From: Paracoccaceae bacterium
Lineage (GTDB): Bacteria > Pseudomonadota > Alphaproteobacteria > Rhodobacterales > Rhodobacteraceae
DNA: 12,864 nt
Direction: 5' to 3'
Assembly (NCBI GenBank): GCA_011525185.1
Contig: WTIQ01000103.1
Coordinates: 1 to 12,864, forward strand
Each line of letters starts with the position of its first letter. Position 1 is the first letter of the stretch. The position numbers and the translations under genes were made by a program. Of the stretch, positions 6,629 to 12,864 are shown piece by piece. The notes below the pieces were generated by a model. It did not search any database, was not told the origin of the DNA, and was given only the letters and a program-made list of their open reading frames with translations.

Positions 6629-7671
6629 TTCCTCTCTCTCCCTATGTTGAGTTCACCCTGCTCTAATGAGGCGAGCATGCTTGAAATCGCCTCTTGGGGC
6701 ACATTTGTAAGCTGATGCTTCCACTTTGGCGCACGATCTTTATCGATGATTGCAGCGCGAATGCCTTCGAGAAAATCACCATGTTCCATGGAGCGGGCTG
6801 TAAAGCGGTATTCCCAAGTAAGCGCTTCGCCCAAGTCTGCCCGCGATATTTTTAAGTGGTGCAAAATATGCAAGGTACAGGCTAACGAAAGGGGGGAGCT
6901 ACGCGATAACATGCTTAGGGCGCGTTCAGCCTCAGCTTCTGAGGCGGCTTTAAGACGCGCGACAATTTCAGCGAGATCGGTCCCTTCAAACCAAGCATCA
7001 ATATGTGATCTGGTCGCGCGCAATGCTCCTGGCGGTGCGGTGTTATAAAAGCGCAAGAGCGTTTCAACCTCGCCGCTGGCTTCTAAACTCTCTTTGGCTT
7101 CCTCCCAGTTTTCTTCTGGAATAAAGGCATCCGCAAATCCGATATAAATCGCATCAGCCGCACTCATCCGCGCAGTTGTGAGGCCAAGATAAGCGCCAAG
7201 GTTGCCTGGAGCATTGGCAAGGATATGCGAGCCGCCGACATCTGGCACCAGCCCAATGCCACACTCAGGCATGGCGATTTGGCTGCTCTGCCCGACAATC
7301 CGATGACTGCCATGGCAGGATATACCAACTCCGCCCCCCATCGTGAACCCCTGCATAAAGGCCACATAGGGCTTGGGATAAGAGGCAATCAGCGCGTTCA
7401 GCCTATATTCGTCGGCCCAAAATGTTTGGCCAAAGCCAAAATCACCTGCTGTCCCAGTGGCGTAAAGATCGGCAATATCACCGCCCGCGCAAAAGGCGCG
7501 ATCCCCCAAGGCATCGATAACAATCAGTTTCACTAAAGGATCATCTCGCCAGCGCTCCAAAGCATCTTCGATAGCGCTGCACATTTCATAGGTTATCGCA
7601 TTTAACGCTTCGGGTCGTTGCAAGGTGATACGCCCCGCCTGACCAGCTAAACGAATGTGAATATCACTCAT
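6625..7671 (-). CDS. 3-hydroxyisobutyryl-CoA hydrolase (crotonase superfamily)
   Basis: The likely reaction is hydrolysis of 3-hydroxyisobutyryl-CoA to free 3-hydroxyisobutyrate in valine degradation. The protein is 348 residues, the HIBCH-like length, clearly longer than ordinary enoyl-CoA hydratases (about 260). The crotonase core shows FCAGGDIADLY (60-70), KPYVAFMQGFTMGGGVGISC (oxyanion hole at about 111-115), then MPECGIGLVPDVGG with E136 and D144, the Glu and Asp typical of the HIBCH group. The C-terminal part (about 190-348) is the extra helical region of this group. Many databases would label it enoyl-CoA hydratase/isomerase. The neighbours, an isobutyryl-CoA dehydrogenase upstream and an HIBA dehydrogenase downstream, support the hydrolase call. 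It is joined to both by ATGA overlaps. Confidence 0.88.
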   Translation of the reverse strand: MSDIHIRLAGQAGRITLQRPEALNAITYEMCSAIEDALERWRDDPLVKLIVIDALGDRAFCAGGDIADLYATGTAGDFGFGQTFWADEYRLNALIASYPKPYVAFMQGFTMGGGVGISCHGSHRIVGQSSQIAMPECGIGLVPDVGGSHILANAPGNLGAYLGLTTARMSAADAIYIGFADAFIPEENWEEAKESLEASGEVETLLRFYNTAPPGALRATRSHIDAWFEGTDLAEIVARLKAASEAEAERALSMLSRSSPLSLACTLHILHHLKISRADLGEALTWEYRFTARSMEHGDFLEGIRAAIIDKDRAPKWKHQLTNVPQEAISSMLASLEQGELNIGRERK

Positions 7672-8810
7672 CGTGCTGCCAAAAGCGCGCGCGAAACGAT
7701 AAGGCGCATGATTTCATTTGTGCCTTCCAGAATTTGGTGCACCCTCAGATCACGAACGATCTTTTCAATGCCATAATCAGCCAAATAGCCATATCCTCCA
7801 TGCAGTTGGAGACAGCCATTTGCCACATCAAAGGCCGCATCGGTCACATGCATTTTGGCCATGGCGCAAAAGGTGCTCGCATCATTTTCCTTCCTGTCAA
7901 GTTTCCAAGCCGCTTGCCGCAAGAAAACACGCGCTGCTTGAAGTTTTATTTCAAGTTCAGCGAGTTTGAATTGCAGCGCCTGAAATTGATTGAGTGTTTT
8001 GCCAAAGGCTTTTCGCTCGCCCATATAGGTAAGCGTTTGGTCAAGAGCGGCTTGAGCGCCTCCCAAAGCGCTTGCTGCGATATTGAGGCGCCCTCCATCT
8101 AAGCCTGCCATGGCATAGCTAAACCCTCGACCTTCTTCGCCTAAAAGGTTGTCAAAGGGTACTTTGCAGCTGTCAAATTGAACCTGCGCGGTGGGCTGTG
8201 CGCGCCATCCCATTTTGTCTTCTAACGCGCCATAGCTCAGACCATCTGCACCAGCCTCGACAATAATGGCGGAAATACCCTTGGGACTGTCATCCCCCGT
8301 ACGCGTCATGACGATATAAGCATCCGAGTAGGAGCCGCCCGAAATAAACGCCTTGGTCCCCTTCAGCTGATAGCCCTCATTGTCACGCATCGCTTTGGTT
8401 TTGAGCGCGGCTGCATCAGAGCCAGAACCAGGTTCTGTGAGGCAGTAACTAAACACTTTGTTCATCGCGCATAAATCGGGCAACCAGCGGGTTTTACTGT
8501 CTTGAGAGCCAAAGGTATCGATCATCCCGCCGCACATATTGTGTATAGACAAAAAGGCCGAGACTGAAGGGCAGGCCATGGCTAAGGCTTCAAACACCAA
8601 TGTCGCGTCTAATCGGCCAAGACCAGAGCCGCCTTGGTCTTCGGACACATAAATTCCGCCAAGCCCAAGCTCTGCGACTTTGGGCCAGAGGTCTTTGGGG
8701 ATGGTTTCGTCTTTTTCCCATTTCAGTGCATAGGGCGCAATATGCTCTTGGCCAAACCCATGGGCCATATCCCAAATCGCCTGCTGCTCTTCGCTTAATG
8801 CAAAATCCAT
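7668..8810 (-). CDS. Acyl-CoA dehydrogenase, probably isobutyryl-CoA dehydrogenase
   Basis: This FAD flavoenzyme most likely oxidises isobutyryl-CoA to methacrylyl-CoA in valine degradation. The 380 residues fit the family. Family signatures are YCLTEPGSGSDAA (122-134), the FAD/ETF region around KAFISGGSYSDAYIVMTRTG, RKAFGKTLNQFQALQ (266-280), and LHGGYGYLADYGIEKIVRD (336-354). The catalytic base is E362 in HQILEGTNEIMRLI. HNMCGGMIDTFG, GLDGGRLNIAASALGGA and VHQILEGTNE read much like mammalian ACAD8, which favours the isobutyryl-CoA member over short-chain or isovaleryl enzymes; this is a comparison from memory. The ATG has a good AAGGA ribosome site eight bases upstream. It is the first gene of a three-gene unit and overlaps the next by ATGA. 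Electrons would pass to ETF, which is not in the window. Confidence 0.9.
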   Translation of the reverse strand: MDFALSEEQQAIWDMAHGFGQEHIAPYALKWEKDETIPKDLWPKVAELGLGGIYVSEDQGGSGLGRLDATLVFEALAMACPSVSAFLSIHNMCGGMIDTFGSQDSKTRWLPDLCAMNKVFSYCLTEPGSGSDAAALKTKAMRDNEGYQLKGTKAFISGGSYSDAYIVMTRTGDDSPKGISAIIVEAGADGLSYGALEDKMGWRAQPTAQVQFDSCKVPFDNLLGEEGRGFSYAMAGLDGGRLNIAASALGGAQAALDQTLTYMGERKAFGKTLNQFQALQFKLAELEIKLQAARVFLRQAAWKLDRKENDASTFCAMAKMHVTDAAFDVANGCLQLHGGYGYLADYGIEKIVRDLRVHQILEGTNEIMRLIVSRALLAAR

Positions 8811-8924
8811 GTCCTATCCTTAAAAAGATTTAAGCAGTCTGTGAACCCGCGTGAGGCTCGACCATTTTATAGGTCTTTGCAAGCCCTCTTTAGAGACAAT
8901 GATGCGCGAGTGTGCCGAGCATGA
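8811..8924 (-). promoter_or_regulatory. Likely promoter region of the valine-degradation operon
   Basis: This 114-base gap separates the SDR gene from the first gene of the valine operon, both on the minus strand. It contains TATAAA on the minus strand (complement of 8866-8871), a fair -10 box, but no convincing -35 hexamer at 16-18 bases. The ribosome site AAGGA lies just before the ATG at 8810. I see no strong terminator for the upstream purF-SDR transcript. The promoter assignment is tentative. Confidence 0.3.
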
Positions 8925-9569
8925 TTATAAGTCTAACGCGCTTATGATCCGTTGTGCCTCGTCCAAGGGTTTGTTGAGTGCATCGCTGTTTTCGCCTGGA
9001 TAAAACCGTGCGCGCGTCGCTGTGGGCAAAGGGGCAGGGCTTATGATATGGACTTTGGGACCAAATTTCTGACTCTCCGTTTGCCAACTCTTGGCCAGAG
9101 CCATTTGTGCCGCTTTACTCGCCCCATAGGCGGAAAAAAACTTTTTGCCAGCTTGAGGATCATCGAAGAAGATTGCTTGGCCGGCCTCGCCCAAGAGCGG
9201 AGCGACAAATGGAATTAAGACCCCAGTTGCCGTCACATTAATGGCAACAGATTTGTCCCAATCTTTTTGATCAAGCGTTGAGGCGGGGCTCAAGGGGGCT
9301 GCATGGATTGCGCTATGGGCCCAAAGGTCAATCTTGCCCCAGCGCTCATAGATCGAATGACAGAGATGCGCCATGGCCTTGGCATCGGTGATATCCATCG
9401 GCGCGAGAACCGCCTGTCCTCCCCGCTTTTGAATACGATCATCCAAGGCTTCTAAGGCGCCAACAGTCCGCGCAACGGCAATAATATGATGGGTCTCGCA
9501 AAGTGCTTCGGCAAGGGCCGCGCCCAAACCGCGAGAGGCGCCAGTGATAAGAGCAATTTTTTCAGTCAT
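8925..9569 (-). CDS. Short-chain dehydrogenase/reductase family protein, atypical active site
   Basis: This is an SDR-fold protein of 214 residues, shorter than the usual 240-260. The cofactor motif TGASRGLG (9-16) is intact, and R34 in VARTVGAL after the second strand suggests NADP(H). MDITD (58-62) fits the adenine pocket. YGASK (148-152) supplies the Tyr and Lys of the catalytic set and N111 is kept, but the serine usually about 12-13 residues before the Tyr is replaced: the stretch reads IFFDDPQAG. The NNAG motif is also altered, to AHSAI. The protein may therefore act on an unusual substrate or have lost catalysis. Its ATG is 62 bases downstream of the purF stop, probably on the same transcript, with only a weak ribosome site. 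The substrate is unknown. Confidence 0.85.
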   Translation of the reverse strand: MTEKIALITGASRGLGAALAEALCETHHIIAVARTVGALEALDDRIQKRGGQAVLAPMDITDAKAMAHLCHSIYERWGKIDLWAHSAIHAAPLSPASTLDQKDWDKSVAINVTATGVLIPFVAPLLGEAGQAIFFDDPQAGKKFFSAYGASKAAQMALAKSWQTESQKFGPKVHIISPAPLPTATRARFYPGENSDALNKPLDEAQRIISALDL

Positions 9570-9631
9570 GGCAGGCTGATGACGGTTTTTTTAAGCTAGG
9601 TCAATGCTCTGAAGGAACGCGCCACTCTGGA

Positions 9632-11098
9632 TTATTCGGCAGCTTGAAGCTGAAAGCCTTTGGCCAACATGTCCGAGGGTTCAATAGGATACTGACCCGA
9701 GAAACACGCGTCACAATATTGTGGTTGCTTGACGTCGCGCCCTTCTGTTTCACCAACTGCGCGATACAATCCATCCAAAGAAATAAATTTCAGACTATCA
9801 ACCCCTAAGTGATCACGCATTTCTTCTTCGCTCATTGTCGCGGCCAAGAGTTTTTCCCGCTGTGGCGTATCAACCCCGTAAAAACAGGGCCACATTGTGG
9901 GAGGGCTGGCAATGCGAAAATGGACCTCTTTCGCGCCCGCGTCGAGGACCATATCCTTGATTTTGCGAGAGGTTGTGCCGCGCACAACGGAATCGTCCAC
10001 GAGGATCACACGTTTGTCTTTGATCAGCGCTCGGTTGACATTGAGTTTGAGCCGAACGCCCATATTCCGGATCTGTTCGGTCGGTTCGATAAAGGTTCGC
10101 CCCATATATTGGTTGCGCACAATGCCCATGGCATAGGGGATATTTGAATGCTGTGAAAAGCCGATGGCAGCAGGGGTACCGCTGTCGGGCACTGGACAGA
10201 CGAGATCGGCCTCAATTGGGTTTTCTTTTGCCAGTTCTACACCAATTTGACGGCGGGTTTCATAGACGGACCGATCGCCGATAATGCTATCTGGCCGTGA
10301 AAAGTAGACGTGTTCAAAGATGCAGAATTTAGACGCGCGTTTGCGGAACGGAAAATGGCTCTCAATGCCCTTTTGCGTGATGACGACCATTTCGCCAGGT
10401 GCAATCTCACGTTCATACTGAGCGCCGATGATGTCCAAGCCACAGGTTTCAGAGCTCAGCACCCAAGCCTCTCCGACACGGCCCAGCACAAGAGGACGCA
10501 TGCCCATAGGATCACGCACGCCGATGAGTTTGCTTCTCGTCATGGCAACAATGGAAAAGGCACCTTCGACCCTGCGAAGTGCGTCTTCCATACGTTCCAG
10601 AATATTGCGTTGCAAAGAGCGCGCCATGAGATGAATGATACATTCCGTATCAGAGGAACTTTGAAAAATCGAACCGCGTTCAATCAATTCGCGGCGCAAG
10701 GCTTCGGCATTGGTGATATTGCCATTATGCGCAATCGCTGCGCCGCCCATAGCAAATTCTCCAAAAAAAGGTTGGACGTCCCGAATGGCCGCTCCCTTTG
10801 ATCCAGCAGTTGAATAGCGCACGTGTCCAATCGACAACGCACCGGGTAGTGTTTTCATCAAGCTTTGCGAGGTGAAGTTATCGCGCACATATCCAAAGCG
10901 TCTTGCTGAATTAAACCCGTTTGTTTCGTCATATGCCACAATGCCGCCTGCCTCTTGCCCGCGGTGTTGTAAGGCATGTAGCCCCAGTGCGACAAAGTTA
11001 GCCGCATCGGTCACGCCCAATATGCCAAATACGCCACACTCCTCTCGTAACTTATCGTCATCAAAGGGGTGTGCAGGTGGCATATGAGAACAGGTCAA
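9632..11098 (-). CDS. purF: Amidophosphoribosyltransferase PurF
   Basis: PurF catalyses the committed step of purine synthesis: PRPP plus glutamine gives 5-phosphoribosylamine, glutamate and pyrophosphate. The 488-residue protein has an N-terminal Ntn glutaminase domain whose nucleophile, C21 in REECGVFG, lies behind a short propeptide, as in the Bacillus-type enzyme. GHVRYSTAG, AHNGNITN and the PRPP loop VILVDDSVVRGTT (364-376) are present. Cysteines C259, C405, C462 and C465 (FCIFEH, MWPCFYG, YCDAC) match the four [4Fe-4S] ligands of B. subtilis PurF, so an iron-sulfur form is expected. The start given is TTG at 11098, preceded by GGAG nine bases upstream. An ATG at 11083 (beginning MPPAHPF) is the alternative and lacks a visible ribosome site. 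cvpA lies upstream, as in other proteobacteria. Confidence 0.96.
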   Translation of the reverse strand: MTCSHMPPAHPFDDDKLREECGVFGILGVTDAANFVALGLHALQHRGQEAGGIVAYDETNGFNSARRFGYVRDNFTSQSLMKTLPGALSIGHVRYSTAGSKGAAIRDVQPFFGEFAMGGAAIAHNGNITNAEALRRELIERGSIFQSSSDTECIIHLMARSLQRNILERMEDALRRVEGAFSIVAMTRSKLIGVRDPMGMRPLVLGRVGEAWVLSSETCGLDIIGAQYEREIAPGEMVVITQKGIESHFPFRKRASKFCIFEHVYFSRPDSIIGDRSVYETRRQIGVELAKENPIEADLVCPVPDSGTPAAIGFSQHSNIPYAMGIVRNQYMGRTFIEPTEQIRNMGVRLKLNVNRALIKDKRVILVDDSVVRGTTSRKIKDMVLDAGAKEVHFRIASPPTMWPCFYGVDTPQREKLLAATMSEEEMRDHLGVDSLKFISLDGLYRAVGETEGRDVKQPQYCDACFSGQYPIEPSDMLAKGFQLQAAE

Positions 11099-11112
11099 AC
11101 CGATACGCTCCG

Positions 11113-11133
11113 ACTCAAACTATGTGATTGAGT
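11113..11133 (-). promoter_or_regulatory. Possible hairpin in the purF leader
   Basis: Arms ACTCAA (11113-11118) and TTGAGT (11128-11133) are perfect inverted repeats around a 9-base loop. On the minus strand the hairpin would lie at the very start of the purF mRNA, just upstream of its ribosome site. The stem is short and AT-rich, so a regulatory role is uncertain. Confidence 0.3.
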
Positions 11134-11136
11134 GTT

Positions 11137-11165
11137 CCTATAACGGCTTTGACAGACACTGTCAT
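11137..11165 (-). promoter_or_regulatory. purF: Putative purF promoter
   Basis: On the minus strand, ATGACA (complement of 11160-11165, five of six to TTGACA) and TATAGG (complement of 11137-11142, four of six to TATAAT) are separated by exactly 17 bases. Transcription would begin near 11130 and leave a leader of about 30 bases before the TTG start. It lies in the 113-base gap after cvpA, so purF would have its own promoter in addition to any read-through. Confidence 0.48.
11150..11164. promoter_or_regulatory. Perfect palindrome overlapping the purF -35 box (operator-like)
   Basis: The 15-base site TGACAG-ACA-CTGTCA has perfect 6-base arms and covers most of the putative -35 hexamer of purF. 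Such a placement is typical of a dimeric repressor site. It does not resemble the E. coli PurR box. The regulator is unknown. Confidence 0.42.
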
Positions 11166-11211
11166 TAAGGTTTCATCGCATAAAAACGAATGTTGTAACG
11201 CTAGAGGGGGG

Positions 11212-11763
11212 TTAACCGCACACAGCAACTAAGTTTTCGTATTGCGTTGTGATCCAGCCAAGAAGGCGTTCTGGATTACGTGCTTCGATATTTGCAACCA
11301 CATTGCTGAATAGCTCTGACGACTTACTTTGCTCAACAAGTTCAAAGGGTTCCGTACTTAGAACACTGGAATAGGCAAAAAACATGATTGCAATCAAAGC
11401 CACGCCTCTGAGCAAACCAAACAGGAACCCAAGCGCTTGGTCGACGCGACTGGCTGACGTTTTATCGATCACAGAAGACAGGAGTGGCGTGAAAAACGAA
11501 ACAACGACTAAGGTAATCGCAAAGACAACGGCAAAGCCACCGATCACGGATAGTTCACAACTATCCGCCAAAATAGGACCGATAATGGGGATTTCTTTGA
11601 CCAAAGGAACCATTTGAGGCGCAAAGGCAAAGGCCACGCCCGCCGCAACGATCCAGCCCACAATCGCCATCGCTTCGCGCACGATACCGCGTGCATAGGC
11701 CAAGATCGCTGAGATCAATACAATGGCTAAAATCACACCATCTATGATGTTAAAGCCTTCCAT
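11212..11763 (-). CDS. cvpA: CvpA family membrane protein
   Basis: CvpA proteins are small inner-membrane proteins, named from colicin V production in E. coli and usually found beside purF, as here; their biochemical role is not settled. The 183 residues show four hydrophobic segments at about 5-24, 28-50, 72-95 and 110-131, and the family features FNIIDGVILAIVLISAILAYARG at the N-terminus with ALGFLFGLLRGVALI (110-124) before the last membrane segment. The C-terminal about 50 residues are polar. The ATG directly follows the radA stop (TAAATG, no gap), so translation is probably coupled to radA. The order radA-cvpA-purF supports the call. A 113-base gap containing a putative promoter separates it from purF. 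Confidence 0.92.
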   Translation of the reverse strand: MEGFNIIDGVILAIVLISAILAYARGIVREAMAIVGWIVAAGVAFAFAPQMVPLVKEIPIIGPILADSCELSVIGGFAVVFAITLVVVSFFTPLLSSVIDKTSASRVDQALGFLFGLLRGVALIAIMFFAYSSVLSTEPFELVEQSKSSELFSNVVANIEARNPERLLGWITTQYENLVAVCG

Positions 11764-12864
11764 TTAGTGTCTATCCATTCCCATCGTTTGCGTCTTTACT
11801 TGTTTCTCCAGCACAGCATGCACAAATGCGTTTAAGTCGGCAACCTGCGTCACCTGTGATCCAGCCGATTCGCTCAATTGATCTGATGTCGGTGCAACCG
11901 CCGTCGAAAATCCCAATTTGCGAGCCTCTTTTAACCGATTTTCAGCCTGTGTCACGGGTCTAAGTGCACCAGACAGACTTATTTCACCAAAGACAACAGC
12001 ATCGTTGCTCATCCGCACATCATGAAGAGCCGACAAGAGGGCCGCTGCAACAGCAAGATCCGCCGCAGGTTCCGAAATTTTAAGCCCCCCCGCCACGTTG
12101 AGATACACGTCATGCCCTGTAAACGGAATGCCACAGCGCGATTCAAGAACGGCCAGAACCATAGCAAGGCGTGCGCTGTCCCATCCAATTACCGCTCGGC
12201 GTGGCTGGCTGAGTGAGGAGGGGGAAACGAGAGCTTGAAACTCCACCAAAAGCGGTCGCGTTCCTTCGATGCCTGCAAAGACGACCGAGCCTGGGCTTTG
12301 TGCCTCACGGTCAGAGAGAAAGAGCGCTGATGGGTTTGCTACTTCCTTTAGGCCACGTCCCGTCATTTCAAACACGCCAATTTCATCGGCTGGACCAAAT
12401 CGGTTCTTTACCGCCCTTAGAATGCGAAACTGATGGCCGCGCTCGCCTTCAAAATAAAGCACAGTATCGACCATATGCTCCACAACCCGTGGCCCTGCGA
12501 TCTGGCCATCTTTGGTGACATGGCCAACGAGGAACAGCGCGATCCCGCGCTTCTTTGCCAATTTTATCAACTCATGTGAAACGGCACGCACATGCGAGAC
12601 TGTGCCTGGCGCCGATTCAATATTGTCGACAAACATGGTCTGGATAGAGTCAATCACCGACACATCAGGCGTATCCGCCGCATCAAATGAACTGATAATA
12701 TCACGCACCGATGTGGCGGAGGCCAACTCCACTGGCGCATTCTCTAACCCCAAACGCTTGGCACGCAGTCGCACTTGCGAGACCGACTCCTCGCCCGAAG
12801 TATAAGCCGTTTTAAGGCCAGAAAGGGCAAGCGCGGCCGTGGCTTGCAAGAGAATGGTGGATTT
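11764..12864 (-). CDS. radA: DNA repair protein RadA (5' partial)
   Basis: RadA (Sms) is a RecA-like ATPase and hexameric helicase that helps process recombination intermediates. The frame is open to the window edge, where it begins KSTILLQA, the end of the Walker A motif (usually GxxGxGKST). The zinc finger and the first half of Walker A are therefore outside the window. About 366 residues are visible of a usual 450-460. Counting from that Lys, a Walker B-like VSVID lies at 68-72, the RadA signature KNRFG at 153-157, and the Lon-protease-like C-terminal domain at about 190-345 (GHDVYLNVAGGLKISEPAAD, VVFGEISLSGALRPV). A TTG at 12849 is an internal Leu codon, not the start. The stop touches the cvpA ATG. 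Confidence 0.96.
   Translation of the reverse strand, partial: KSTILLQATAALALSGLKTAYTSGEESVSQVRLRAKRLGLENAPVELASATSVRDIISSFDAADTPDVSVIDSIQTMFVDNIESAPGTVSHVRAVSHELIKLAKKRGIALFLVGHVTKDGQIAGPRVVEHMVDTVLYFEGERGHQFRILRAVKNRFGPADEIGVFEMTGRGLKEVANPSALFLSDREAQSPGSVVFAGIEGTRPLLVEFQALVSPSSLSQPRRAVIGWDSARLAMVLAVLESRCGIPFTGHDVYLNVAGGLKISEPAADLAVAAALLSALHDVRMSNDAVVFGEISLSGALRPVTQAENRLKEARKLGFSTAVAPTSDQLSESAGSQVTQVADLNAFVHAVLEKQVKTQTMGMDRH

Noticed and set aside
6320..6715. 131-codon plus-strand open frame across the mmsB/hydrolase junction
   Set aside because: It is a shadow of two well-supported minus-strand genes and shows no family features.
7734..8102. 122-codon plus-strand open frame inside the acyl-CoA dehydrogenase
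   Set aside because: It is opposite conserved catalytic-domain coding sequence, with no ribosome site or recognisable product.
9570..9631. Terminator between purF and the SDR gene
   Set aside because: The T-run here lies on the plus strand and no stable hairpin precedes a minus-strand T-run, so co-transcription is more likely.
10310..10801. 163-codon plus-strand open frame inside purF
   Set aside because: It lies entirely opposite the strongly conserved purF coding sequence and its translation resembles no protein family.

Overview
The window looks like chromosomal DNA from an alphaproteobacterium, most likely a Rhodobacterales (Roseobacter-type) organism. Supporting signs are the fabZ-lpxA-lpxI-lpxB order using LpxI rather than LpxH, an IalB-family periplasmic protein, the radA-cvpA-purF-SDR order, and protein wording typical of that order. 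Base composition looks close to balanced by eye, lower than many Rhodobacterales; this and the taxon are inferences.

Layout. (1) 1-3236, plus strand: the end of a lipid A operon, fabZ (5' end outside the window), lpxA, lpxI, lpxB, joined by 4-base stop/start overlaps or a 1-base gap. (2) 3242-3808, minus: a secreted IalB-family protein, convergent with lpxB. (3) 3809-4194: a 386-base gap with no convincing protein gene but two intrinsic-terminator-like hairpins, both oriented for minus-strand transcription. The right-hand one ends what looks like a small regulatory RNA with an exposed CU-rich anti-Shine-Dalgarno stretch. (4) 4195-5750, plus: a HerA-like ATPase (DUF853 family) split by an apparent one-base deletion near 4434. 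(5) 5747-8810, minus: a valine-degradation operon read right to left, isobutyryl-CoA dehydrogenase, 3-hydroxyisobutyryl-CoA hydrolase, 3-hydroxyisobutyrate dehydrogenase, each joined by an ATGA overlap. (6) 8925-12864, minus: radA (5' end outside the window), cvpA, purF and an SDR-family protein. A perfect 15-base palindrome overlaps the -35 box of a putative purF promoter.

Functionally, region 1 makes the lipid A disaccharide precursor: LpxA acylates UDP-GlcNAc, LpxI releases UMP, LpxB condenses the two sugars, and FabZ serves the hydroxyacyl-ACP branch point. Region 5 converts isobutyryl-CoA toward methylmalonate semialdehyde; the methacrylyl-CoA hydratase and the final MmsA-type dehydrogenase are not in the window. 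Region 6 combines DNA repair, a CvpA membrane protein and the committed step of purine synthesis. No mobile element, CRISPR array, tRNA or rRNA was seen. The most interesting material is the candidate small RNA at about 4072-4162, the frameshifted ATPase, the purF operator-like site, and the SDR lacking its usual catalytic serine.
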